A DNA stretch of 39,131 nucleotides from an uncultured Clostridia bacterium (GCA_904384205.1 CAJFJY010000005.1:1-39131); one strand, 5' to 3'. Positions 25,351-33,081 are shown, numbered from the stretch's first letter. Program-made: numbers and translations. The notes: generated from the letters alone by a model not told the origin.

Positions 25351-26230
25351 ATGAATATAAGAAAATTGATTCCTAAAAAGTTAATGACAAAACTTGATAA
25401 TAGGGATTTGAGATTAATAAAGTATAAATTGAGAAATACAGAATGTAAGTATAAAATTTATACAGAAGATTTAGGAAAATTGAAAGACAAAGTTGCTATA
25501 GTTACAGGAGGGTCAGGAGCAATAGGAAGTGCAATTTGTTTTAGGTTAGCAATGGAAGGTGCACATGTTTTTGTTGCAGGAAGAAATAAAGAAAATTTGA
25601 ATTCGGTAGTTAATCAAATAAAAGAAAATGGTGGAAATGCAGAATTAATTGAAGTAGATGTTACAAATTATGAAGATATAAACAAAAAGATGGAATACAT
25701 ATATAATAAATGCGGAAAAATTGATATATTAGTAAATAATGCTGGAGGAAGTGCAAGAAGCAAGAATAATAAAATTGTTGATCAAGATGTGGAAGTTATA
25801 GATGAGGTCTTAAATATTAATTTACGAGGAACAATTCTATGTTGTAAGGAATGTTCAAAATATATGATTAAAAATAATTATGGAAGAATAGTAAATATAC
25901 GGATCAACAGTTGGAATTGGTGGTTTGTCAGGATTTTCAGAATACTGTGCATCTAAAGCAGGAGTGATGGGCTTTACAAAATCTTTGGCAATGGAACTTG
26001 CTCAATTTAATATATGTGTAAATTGTGTTTCACCAGGTATTACTAATCAAATATTATGGGATAAACCTATAAAGGATATACCAAATGATAATAAAAGTTA
26101 TATAAATAGAAGAGGAAAAACTGATGATATAGCAAATGCTGTTGAATTCTTTTGTAGAGACGAATCAGAATATATTATTGGCCAAAATTTAATTGTAGAC
26201 GGTGGCAGAAGCTTAGGGCTAAAACAATAA
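25351..26230 (+). pseudogene. Short-chain dehydrogenase/reductase, frameshifted
   Basis: Classical SDR oxidoreductase, Rossmann fold, NAD(P)-dependent. AAGGAG (25339-25344) fits the ATG at 25351. The first frame carries the cofactor motif VTGGSGAIGSAI (about residues 50-61), NNAGG, and MIKNNYGRIVNI, then runs into a wrong frame. The +1 frame continues with GSTVGIGGLSGF, the catalytic YCASK (25943-25957), NCVSPGITNQ and IIGQNLIVDGG to 26230. Removing one base, the C at about 25900, restores a protein of about 292 aa with Ser, Tyr and Lys of the catalytic site in place. An unusual ~45-residue N-terminal extension precedes the SDR domain. Likely partner of the MenD-like enzyme. Confidence 0.85.
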
Positions 26231-26316
26231 TATTTAAATAATACAATTATAGAGCCAGAAAGTTTGAAATATTACAAATGTAACACTATTGTAATAAAAA
26301 TGAAAAGAATAATATA

Positions 26317-26345
26317 TTGTTATATAAACTCTAATATGATAAAAT
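26317..26345 (+). promoter_or_regulatory. Promoter of the LPDTG surface-protein gene
   Basis: TTGTTA at 26317-26322, a 17-base spacer, TAAAAT at 26340-26345, about 38 bases before the start codon. A TTACAA/TTGTAA inverted repeat at about 26272-26294 lies upstream and could be an operator or a weak transcript end for the capsule operon. Confidence 0.6.
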
Positions 26346-26383
26346 ATTTATTGTAAATTTTAGTAGAAAAGGAGCAAAAGAAA

Positions 26384-27145
26384 ATGAAAAAAGTAGTATC
26401 AATAATATTATTCATAATTTTAGTAATAGTTTCTCTTAATGTAAAAGCGGTATCAGAAAATGGATCAACAGTAAATATGAGCTTTACAAAAACAGTAGAA
26501 GAAGATAAAGTAATAATAACAATAAAATTAGGAGAATTTGTATCAGTAGAAGAAAATTCTGTAATGGCAGCCTCAATGACCCTTGACTTTGATAATAATG
26601 TAATATCAGAAGTCTCAGGGACAAGTAGTAATAACTGGGATATAACAATACAAAAAAATACAAAGAGAGTTTTACTAGAAACAGATTCAGCTAAACCAAA
26701 CACAGAAATAGCAAAAATAACATTTAATATAAATCCAAATGCAAGTAAAGGAACAAGTAGTGTAGGATTAAAAGAAATAAACATAGCAGAAAGTTCTTCA
26801 GGTTTGGATGAAAACTATAATGATCAAACAGTAAGTTTTAGTGTTAATGAAGAAACACAAACAAATCCAGACGGAGATGAAAATGAAGTAACAGGAGAAA
26901 ACAATACGGTTAACAATGCAACTGGAAACAATACAGTAGGAAATAATTCTACAGGAAATGGAATAAATCAAACAACAAATAATTCATCAAATAGAACAAA
27001 CAGTATAGTTGGAAATAGAGATAATACAATAGCTACAGGAAGATTGCCAGACACAGGAATTCAAAACATATTAATAATAGCAATCGTAGTAACTGCAATA
27101 TGTATAGTAATATTTAAAATAAAATCAAGAAAAATAAAATATTAA
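26384..27145 (+). CDS. Sortase-anchored (LPDTG) surface protein with cohesin-like ectodomain
   Basis: 253-aa secreted wall protein. Residues 1-22 are a signal peptide. Residues about 27-158 form a beta-rich domain whose pattern (MAASMTLDFDNNVISEVSG, then TEIAKITFNINPNASKGTSS and VGLKEINIAESS) resembles cohesin domains, in which a Y-D-x-x-V/L-like strand is followed by an I-A-x-I-T-F strand. Residues about 160-220 are an Asn/Thr/Gly-rich linker. LPDTG at 221-225 is followed by a hydrophobic helix and the basic tail KIKSRKIKY, the complete cell-wall sorting signal. Cohesins bind dockerins, and a dockerin-bearing hydrolase lies 4 kb downstream. The sorting signal is certain; the cohesin call is moderate and needs structure prediction. 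Confidence 0.8.
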   Translation: MKKVVSIILFIILVIVSLNVKAVSENGSTVNMSFTKTVEEDKVIITIKLGEFVSVEENSVMAASMTLDFDNNVISEVSGTSSNNWDITIQKNTKRVLLETDSAKPNTEIAKITFNINPNASKGTSSVGLKEINIAESSSGLDENYNDQTVSFSVNEETQTNPDGDENEVTGENNTVNNATGNNTVGNNSTGNGINQTTNNSSNRTNSIVGNRDNTIATGRLPDTGIQNILIIAIVVTAICIVIFKIKSRKIKY

Positions 27146-27164
27146 AATATAAAAGATAAGATGA

Positions 27165-27193
27165 TTGAAATTTTAAAAAATATAGTGTATAAT
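27165..27193 (+). promoter_or_regulatory. Promoter of the cpsC-cpsD-cpsB operon
   Basis: TTGAAA at 27165-27170, a 17-base spacer, TATAAT at 27188-27193. The transcript would start near 27200, leaving an 85-nt leader that contains a terminator-like hairpin. Confidence 0.65.
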
Positions 27194-27203
27194 CTTTAAT
27201 ATG

Positions 27204-27236
27204 AAAAGATAAAAAATTAATTATCTTATCTTTTTA
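27204..27236 (+). terminator. Leader terminator/attenuator ahead of cpsC homologue
   Basis: AAGATAA (27206-27212) pairs with TTATCTT (27221-27227), followed by ATCTTTTT. An alternative partner exists: AAAAGATAAG at 27151-27160 is perfectly complementary to CTTATCTTTT at 27225-27234. So the same 3' segment could also terminate the upstream surface-protein transcript. Its position after the promoter suggests attenuation. Confidence 0.5.
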
Positions 27237-27284
27237 ATTTATTATTAAAATATATAAAAACCAAAAAAGTCGCAGGGAGGAAAT

Positions 27285-27980
27285 ATGGAAGAATTAGATT
27301 TAAAAGAGCTTTTCATGATGCTATGGAATAAAAAAGTACAAATAATATTAATCATATTAATATTTGCTATAATAGGAATTATTTATACAATGGGGTTTGT
27401 AACACCAGAATATTCATCATATACAACATTATTATTAGCTGGTTCAGGAAATAAAAATAGTAATACAACGACTATAACAACTACAGATATAACACTTAAT
27501 TCTAAGTTAGTATCAACATATAGTGTATTAATAAAAAGCACAGATGTTGTAAGCCAAGTTGTATCAAATCTTGGAATTGATATGAATGTAGAGGCACTAA
27601 AAAGAAATATAAGTGTTACATCAGAAGATGACACAGAAGTTTTAAGAATAACTGTAACAGATAAAAACCCATCATATGCAGCAAAAATAGCAAATGAAAT
27701 TGCAAATGTTTTCTCAGAAAAAGTTGCAGAAATATATAATATAAATAATGTTTATGTTGTTGATGATGCAAAAGAAAGCACAACACCATCTAATATAAAT
27801 CATACAAAAGATGTTGCAATATTTATTGCAATAGGTATAGTTGTTTCTATAGGATATGTATTAATAGCAAATATGTTAGACACAACAGTAAAAACAGTAG
27901 AAGATGTAGAAAAGGCATTTAAAATACCAGTGATTGCAACTATTCCTCTAGATATAGTAGAAAAAGGAGGTAAAAAGTAA
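27285..27980 (+). CDS. Wzz/CpsC-type chain-length regulator and kinase activator
   Basis: Polysaccharide co-polymerase of the CpsC/YveK type: it controls polymer length and activates the separate cytoplasmic tyrosine kinase. 231 aa with two membrane helices, at about residues 16-37 and 177-198, and an extracellular Wzz domain between them (VTPEYSSYTTLLLAG, VSQVVSNLGIDM, ITVTDKNPSYAAKIANEIA). The region after helix 2 contains the DTTVKTVEDVEKAF and PVIATIPL segments typical of kinase-interacting tails. RBS GGGAGG. It overlaps the kinase gene by one base. It is separated from the main capsule operon by the LPDTG gene and has its own promoter. Confidence 0.92.
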   Translation: MEELDLKELFMMLWNKKVQIILIILIFAIIGIIYTMGFVTPEYSSYTTLLLAGSGNKNSNTTTITTTDITLNSKLVSTYSVLIKSTDVVSQVVSNLGIDMNVEALKRNISVTSEDDTEVLRITVTDKNPSYAAKIANEIANVFSEKVAEIYNINNVYVVDDAKESTTPSNINHTKDVAIFIAIGIVVSIGYVLIANMLDTTVKTVEDVEKAFKIPVIATIPLDIVEKGGKK

Positions 27981-28924
27981 TGAAAAAAGAATTAATAGCA
28001 CAAACAGATCCAAAATCTCCTATTTCCGAAATATTTAGAACATTAAGAACTAATATACAATTTATGACATCAAGTAAAAAATTACAAGTTGTACAAGTAA
28101 CATCAACATTCCCAGGAGAAGGTAAAAGTTATGTTTCTTCAAATTTAGCTGTTACATTTGCACAGGCAGGTAAAAAAGTAATAATAATAGATGCAGATAT
28201 GAGAAAAGGAAGATTATATAGCATTTTTGATGTTTCACCAAGACCAGGACTTTCAAATTACTTATCTGGTATGGATGCAAATGGTAACGAAGAACTTGAT
28301 TTATCAGAATATATTCAACAAACAGAAGTTGAAAACTTATTAATAATGACAGCAGGAAATATACCACCAAATCCGTCAGAGCTTTTAGTATCTCAAGAAA
28401 TGAAACAATTATTAGAGGATTTAAAAGAAGTATGTGATGTAATAATAATTGATGGTACACCATGTCAATTAGTATCAGATTCAATAATTTTGTCAAGAAT
28501 AGTAGATACTACGGTAATAGTAACAGCATATAAGCAAACTAAAAAAGATACATTAGGGAGAATTGTAAAAAATATACAAAATGTTGGTGGTAAAATTGCA
28601 GGAGTTGTTATAAACAAAATGCCAGTTAATGAAAAGAAATACAAAGAATCATATTACTATGGTTCAACAACAACCACAAAGAATATGCCTAAAGGGAAAA
28701 ATGGTAGAACTAGGACTTCTAGTGTACGAAATGCAGAACAATTACGTAATAGAGCAACATCAACACTAAGGTCAGACGTAAGAAGAGCTACTCCAGAAGA
28801 GCATAGAACAATGGAAAGACCAAACTATAGAGCTGAAAGAACTGATAACAATAAAACAAATCCAAACCAAGTACTAAGTGAAATAAATAAATATTTAGAA
28901 GAAGAAAAGAAAAATTTAAACTAA
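27980..28924 (+). CDS. CpsD/YwqD-type tyrosine kinase
   Basis: BY-kinase that autophosphorylates on a C-terminal tyrosine cluster and regulates capsule export with its CpsC partner. 314 aa. The N-terminal ISEIFRTLRTNIQF motif precedes Walker A (FPGEGKSYVSS, about residues 43-53), Walker A-prime (IIDADMRKGRL, about 69-79) and Walker B (VIIIDGTP, about 153-160). The tail from about residue 222 begins ESYYYGS, a short Tyr cluster. It then continues for about 85 residues that are Arg/Thr/Asn-rich, with a further NYRAERT Tyr and a terminal helical KYLEEEKK. Usual CpsD proteins end soon after the Tyr cluster, so this extension is unusual. Confidence 0.92.
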   Translation: MKKELIAQTDPKSPISEIFRTLRTNIQFMTSSKKLQVVQVTSTFPGEGKSYVSSNLAVTFAQAGKKVIIIDADMRKGRLYSIFDVSPRPGLSNYLSGMDANGNEELDLSEYIQQTEVENLLIMTAGNIPPNPSELLVSQEMKQLLEDLKEVCDVIIIDGTPCQLVSDSIILSRIVDTTVIVTAYKQTKKDTLGRIVKNIQNVGGKIAGVVINKMPVNEKKYKESYYYGSTTTTKNMPKGKNGRTRTSSVRNAEQLRNRATSTLRSDVRRATPEEHRTMERPNYRAERTDNNKTNPNQVLSEINKYLEEEKKNLN

Positions 28925-28940
28925 CAGGAGAGTAATCAAG

Positions 28941-29726
28941 ATGATAGATTTTCATACACATATATTACCAAGTATAGATGATGGTTCTAGAAGTGTAGAA
29001 GAAACTTTTAATCTTATTAAAGAAGCAAGAGATGCAGGATTTAATGGAATAATGTTAACTTCACACTATATAGAAAATTATTATGAAACAGGTATAGATG
29101 AAAGAGAATTATGTGTAAAAGCCATACAAGACAACTTAAATAGTAAAGGGATAGACGTAAAATTATACATAGGAAATGAAGTATATATAACAAACAATGT
29201 AATGTCTTTATTAGAAGAAGGAAAAGCATCAACTATAAACAATAGTTGCTATGTTTTATTTGAGATGCCATTTCATACAGAACCAATGAATTTATATGAT
29301 TTTATATATACATTACAAGAAAACAAACTTATACCTGTGTTAGCACATCCAGAAAGATATTCTTTTGTACAAAAAGAACCTGAATTGATATATGAATTAA
29401 TTCGAAAAGGATGTCTAATGCAAGTGAACTTTGGTAGTATTATTGGTCAATATGGCTCAAAAGCAGAATTCATGGTAAAAAGATTTTACGAAAATAATAT
29501 GGTTCATTTTATAGGTAGTGATGTACATAGACAAAATTCTACGTATCCTAAAATTCCAATGTGTTTAGAGGAAATACAAAAAATAATTGGAAGAGCAAAA
29601 TTAGAAGAGCTAACAGAAATAAATCCAAGACTTGTATTAGAAAATAAAAAAATAGATATTGATGATCCAATAGAATTTAGTTTGACTTTTAAAGAAAAAA
29701 TGATGATGAATTTGAAAAGAAAATAA
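28941..29726 (+). CDS. CpsB/YwqE-type PHP tyrosine phosphatase
   Basis: Metal-dependent phosphotyrosine phosphatase of the PHP family that dephosphorylates the CpsD kinase. 261 aa, usual length. Metal ligands are seen in IDFHTHILPSIDDGS at the N-terminus, LTSHYIENY, GNEVYI, LAHPERYSF and GSDVHRQNS. RBS AGGAGAG lies 16 bases after the kinase stop. The operon order C-D-B is a standard regulatory trio in Firmicutes. A terminator follows. Confidence 0.93.
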   Translation: MIDFHTHILPSIDDGSRSVEETFNLIKEARDAGFNGIMLTSHYIENYYETGIDERELCVKAIQDNLNSKGIDVKLYIGNEVYITNNVMSLLEEGKASTINNSCYVLFEMPFHTEPMNLYDFIYTLQENKLIPVLAHPERYSFVQKEPELIYELIRKGCLMQVNFGSIIGQYGSKAEFMVKRFYENNMVHFIGSDVHRQNSTYPKIPMCLEEIQKIIGRAKLEELTEINPRLVLENKKIDIDDPIEFSLTFKEKMMMNLKRK

Positions 29727-29736
29727 AGATGTAAAA

Positions 29737-29777
29737 CAGTGATGATAAATAGAAAAGTTTATTATCACTGCTTTTTT
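29737..29777 (+). terminator. Terminator after the cpsB homologue
   Basis: CAGTGATGATAAA (29737-29749) pairs with TTTATTATCACTG (29758-29770), 12 of 13 Watson-Crick with one G-T, then C and six T residues. Confidence 0.9.
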
Positions 29778-29807
29778 AATGTAAAGTATGGTAATTTTTT
29801 GTGGTTT

Positions 29808-29825
29808 ATGATATATTTATATCAT
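29808..29825 (+). promoter_or_regulatory. 18-bp perfect palindrome upstream of glmM, possible operator
   Basis: ATGATATA (29808-29815), a 2-base centre, TATATCAT (29818-29825). It lies about 60 bases before glmM, in the expected promoter region. AT-rich palindromes arise by chance in such DNA, so a regulator site is only suggested. Confidence 0.4.
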
Positions 29826-29885
29826 ATTAAATGATAAAGATAATATATTTTAATATGTATAAAATAGCGAAAGGAAATGATTTAA

Positions 29886-31244
29886 TTGAGAAGATACTTT
29901 GGAACTGATGGAATAAGAAGAATTGCAAACACAGAATTAACACCAGAATTGGTATATAAAGTAGCAAAAGCTGGAGCATATGTTTTTTCAAAACATACAG
30001 ACCATAGACCAACAATATTAATAGGAAGAGACACAAGGCTTTCAGGAACATTAATAGAAAGTGCAATGGTAGCAGGATTTTTAAGCTATGGAGCAAATGT
30101 AAAACTACTTGGAGTAATACCAACACCAGGAGTTGCATATCTTACAAGAAAGCTAAAAGCAGATGCAGGAGTTGTAATCTCAGCATCACATAATACATAT
30201 GATTTCAATGGAATAAAATACTTCAGTAATAAAGGAATGAAAATACCAGATAAGCTAGAAGAAGAAATTGAAGAAGTAATGGATTCTGAAAAAATTAAAG
30301 AATTATCAGCAGTAAGTAATAAAATAGGAGTATCAGAATATAGAGAAGATTTAGTAGACGAATATGCATATTTCTTTAGAAAAAATTTTGATGATAATAT
30401 AGAAAAATTAAATAAGGAAGATTTTATCATAGGATTAGATACAGCAAATGGAGCAACATCAGAAGTTGCAGAAAAAGTATTTAAAATGTTAGGAATAAAA
30501 TACAAAATAATAAATAATCATCCAGATGGAATAAATATAAATAAAAATTGCGGTTCTACACATTTAGAAATGTTAAAAAAATATGTAAAAGAAAATAAAC
30601 TAAGCATGGGATTTGCATATGATGGAGATGGAGATAGATGTTTAGCTATTGATGAAAATGGAGAAGAAATAGATGGAGATAAAATAATGGCAATAATCTC
30701 TAACTATTTAAGAAAAAAGGGACAACTAAAAAAGGATACAATTGTTGCAACAGTAATGAGTAATTTAGGATTACACAAATATGCAAGAGATAATGGATTA
30801 GAATTATTACAAACAAAAGTAGGAGATAGATATGTATTAGAAGAAATGTTAAAAGGAGGTTTTAATCTAGGAGGAGAACAATCAGGACACATAATCTTAT
30901 TAGACTACAATCCAACAGGAGATGGAATATTAACCTCATTAATGCTAATACAAGCAGTACTAGAAGAAAATAAAAAAGCATCAGAAGTTGCAAAAATAAT
31001 AAAACTATATCCACAAGTATTAGTAAATGCAAAAGTAGATAATGATAAAAAATATAATTACGAAAAAGATGAAAAAATAAAAACAGCAATTGAAAAATTA
31101 GAAAAAGAATTTGCAGGAAATGGAAGAGTTTTAATAAGACCATCAGGAACAGAACCTTTAGTAAGAGTTATGATAGAAGGAGAGGACCAAGAGTATATAA
31201 CTAAAAGAGCAAATGAAATAGCAAAATTAATAGAAAATAGTTAA
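29886..31244 (+). CDS. glmM: Phosphoglucosamine mutase GlmM
   Basis: Converts glucosamine-6-phosphate to glucosamine-1-phosphate, leading to UDP-GlcNAc for peptidoglycan and capsule. 452 aa, the normal length. The four alpha-D-phosphohexomutase signatures are present: RYFGTDGIRR at the start, the phosphoserine loop VVISASHNTYDFNGIKYF at about residues 96-113, the metal loop AYDGDGDRCLA at about 244-254, the sugar loop GGEQSGHI, and the phosphate-binding RPSGTEPLVRVM near the end. It starts with TTG at 29886; AAGGA (29871-29875) lies 10 bases upstream and no ATG fits the conserved N-terminus. It is flanked by terminators on both sides and so is transcribed alone. Confidence 0.96.
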   Translation: MRRYFGTDGIRRIANTELTPELVYKVAKAGAYVFSKHTDHRPTILIGRDTRLSGTLIESAMVAGFLSYGANVKLLGVIPTPGVAYLTRKLKADAGVVISASHNTYDFNGIKYFSNKGMKIPDKLEEEIEEVMDSEKIKELSAVSNKIGVSEYREDLVDEYAYFFRKNFDDNIEKLNKEDFIIGLDTANGATSEVAEKVFKMLGIKYKIINNHPDGININKNCGSTHLEMLKKYVKENKLSMGFAYDGDGDRCLAIDENGEEIDGDKIMAIISNYLRKKGQLKKDTIVATVMSNLGLHKYARDNGLELLQTKVGDRYVLEEMLKGGFNLGGEQSGHIILLDYNPTGDGILTSLMLIQAVLEENKKASEVAKIIKLYPQVLVNAKVDNDKKYNYEKDEKIKTAIEKLEKEFAGNGRVLIRPSGTEPLVRVMIEGEDQEYITKRANEIAKLIENS

Positions 31245-31271
31245 TTGGGGCAGGTTTTAAATTTAAAAGTA

Positions 31272-31341
31272 TTACAATTCACAGCCATATATAGCAAAGA
31301 AACCTTTGAAAGTATTTCTTATTTTGAACTGTGAATTGTAA
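31272..31341 (+). repeat. 70-bp hairpin with 13-bp perfect arms
   Basis: TTACAATTCACAG (31272-31284) and CTGTGAATTGTAA (31329-31341) are perfect inverted repeats around a 44-base centre that itself contains AAGAAA/TTTCTT. No T-tract follows directly, so it is not a simple terminator. It may be a small mobile palindrome or a structured 3' end of the glmM transcript. Confidence 0.6.
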
Positions 31342-31344
31342 CTT

Positions 31345-31379
31345 AAAAGTATCATATAGAAAATTTATGGTACTTTTTT
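31345..31379 (+). terminator. Terminator between glmM and the glucosaminidase gene
   Basis: AAAAGTATCATA (31345-31356) pairs with TATGGTACTTTT (31366-31377), 11 of 12 positions, with T residues continuing. Confidence 0.75.
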
Positions 31380-31380
31380 C

Positions 31381-31409
31381 TTGACTAAAAAAAGTGCCAA
31401 TGTTATAAT
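31381..31409 (+). promoter_or_regulatory. Promoter of the dockerin-glucosaminidase gene
   Basis: TTGACT at 31381-31386, a 17-base spacer and a perfect TATAAT at 31404-31409. The leader to the ATG is about 65 nt. Confidence 0.78.
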
Positions 31410-31481
31410 TAATTTGTCAAAAAATATACAGAATTGTAAAAAGATAACAAATTAAAAAAACTAAAGACTTTGGAGGAAAAA

Positions 31482-33008
31482 ATGAAAAATATATTAATAA
31501 AAATTATATCAATTATTTTAATTTTTATGCTAGCATCAAGTTTATTGTTAGCTTTATTCCAAAATAAAGCATATGCAACAAATTTTAGCGAAGATATTAA
31601 CAGTATAGATGATTCAAAATATCCAGGGATAAAAGCAATGTTACAGTCTTTAAAATCTCAATATCCAAATTGGAACTTTAAAATAATGTACACAGGATTA
31701 AATTGGAATGATGTTATAACTAATGAATATACAGGACATGGGGCTTCACCTAAAAATCTAGTCCAATATACAAGTGGATATAAAGGAGCATGGATTTGCC
31801 CAATATGTGGAGAAAATAGACCTTATGATAATGGAACTTGGAGATGTGCATCAGAGCAGGCAATAGCATATATGATGGATCCAAGAAATTCACTTAATGT
31901 TTCAGATATTTTTCAATTTGAGGAATTATCAAATGTAAGTGCGAATATAGATAGTATAAGAAATATGACTAATGGAACATTCTTAGCAGGATATGAGCAA
32001 AGCATAATAAATACGGCAAATGAATGTAATGTTAATCCATATTATATAGTGGCAAGAGTTATCCAAGAGCAAGGAAAACAAGGATCAGAACTAGTATCTG
32101 GTAAATATGGATATTATAATGCTTTTAATATAGCAGCATCTGGGGCAAATTCAGAAGAGATAATAGCAAATGGTATTGCATATGCTCAGAAAAAAGGTTG
32201 GACAACACTAGAAGCATCAATTAAAGGCGGAATTGAATCTGTTTCAAAAAACTATATTAACCAAGGACAAAATACATTATATTTACAAAAATTTAACGTA
32301 ACATCTAATAGTACATATGCACATCAATATCAACAAAATTTAATGGCAGCACAGTCAGAAGGAACAACTTTAAGAAATGCATACATAGATATAGATTCAT
32401 TAGCAGGTCCACACACATTTATTATTCCAGTATATGAAAATATGCCAGCTACAGCATGTGCAAGGCCTGATGGTTCACAAGGAGCAACAGTAAGTTCAGA
32501 CCTAGTAAAAGTAAATGTAACAAGTTCATTAAGAATGAGAAATGAGCCAAATGGTTCAGAAACAGTAGGATGGCTATATACAGACGAAATTGTAACAAGA
32601 TTAGAAAAAGCAACTACAAAAGTAAATGGAACTTATTGGGATAAAGTAATGAAATCAAATGGTGTTATAGGATATACAGCAAGAGAAACATATGATGGTG
32701 AAACACCATATAAGTTATACTTAGTGCCAATAGTAGAAACAGAACCAGGAGAAAACACGGAAAATGAAAATAAACCAGGTAATGAAGAAAATCAAGGACA
32801 AACTGGTTCAGATGATACAACTTTTGTAGATGGAGACGTAAACAAAGATGGAAAAATAACATCAAGTGATTATGTATTAATAAAAGATTATATAATGGGA
32901 GTAGGAAGCCTAGACGAAACATCACAAAAATTAGCAGACTACAATAAAGATGGAAAAATAACATCAAGTGATTATGTACTAATAAAAGACTATATAATGA
33001 GCAAATAG
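31482..33008 (+). CDS. Secreted beta-N-acetylglucosaminidase with SH3-like domain and type I dockerin
   Basis: Peptidoglycan hydrolase, 508 aa. A signal peptide covers residues 1-33. The next region, LKSQYPNWNFKIMYTGLNWNDVI, is typical of clostridial glucosaminidases (here LKSQYPNWNF and MYTGLNWNDVI). A Cys-containing insert (WICPICGENRP, then WRCASEQAIAYMMDPRN) follows. The GH73-like core includes YYIVARVIQEQGKQGS with a plausible catalytic Glu, and YGYYNAFNIAASG. An SH3-like domain (VTSSLRMRNEPNG) spans about residues 345-410, and an acidic linker comes next. Residues 451-508 are a dockerin: two calcium-loop repeats, DVNKDGKITSSDYVLIKDYI and DYNKDGKITSSDYVLIKDYI. A TTG at 31470 is in frame but precedes the RBS (GGAGG 31472-31476), so the ATG at 31482 is used. 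Confidence 0.92.
   Translation: MKNILIKIISIILIFMLASSLLLALFQNKAYATNFSEDINSIDDSKYPGIKAMLQSLKSQYPNWNFKIMYTGLNWNDVITNEYTGHGASPKNLVQYTSGYKGAWICPICGENRPYDNGTWRCASEQAIAYMMDPRNSLNVSDIFQFEELSNVSANIDSIRNMTNGTFLAGYEQSIINTANECNVNPYYIVARVIQEQGKQGSELVSGKYGYYNAFNIAASGANSEEIIANGIAYAQKKGWTTLEASIKGGIESVSKNYINQGQNTLYLQKFNVTSNSTYAHQYQQNLMAAQSEGTTLRNAYIDIDSLAGPHTFIIPVYENMPATACARPDGSQGATVSSDLVKVNVTSSLRMRNEPNGSETVGWLYTDEIVTRLEKATTKVNGTYWDKVMKSNGVIGYTARETYDGETPYKLYLVPIVETEPGENTENENKPGNEENQGQTGSDDTTFVDGDVNKDGKITSSDYVLIKDYIMGVGSLDETSQKLADYNKDGKITSSDYVLIKDYIMSK
32841..32999 (+). repeat. Nearly identical dockerin half-repeats
   Basis: The two 57-base segments at 32841-32897 and 32943-32999 differ at only three bases, all silent, so both calcium-loop helices have the same 19 residues. 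This implies recent duplication or gene conversion, and a symmetric (dual-mode) binding surface. Confidence 0.9.
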
Positions 33009-33081
33009 TTTGAAAAGTGAGAAAAGAATTATTTAAATCTTTTTAATCAAGTTTCTATATTAAGGAGGAATAAAATTAAAT

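Noticed and set aside
29827-30138. - strand open frame overlapping the glmM start
   Set aside because: Leu/Ile-rich shadow of glmM with no support.
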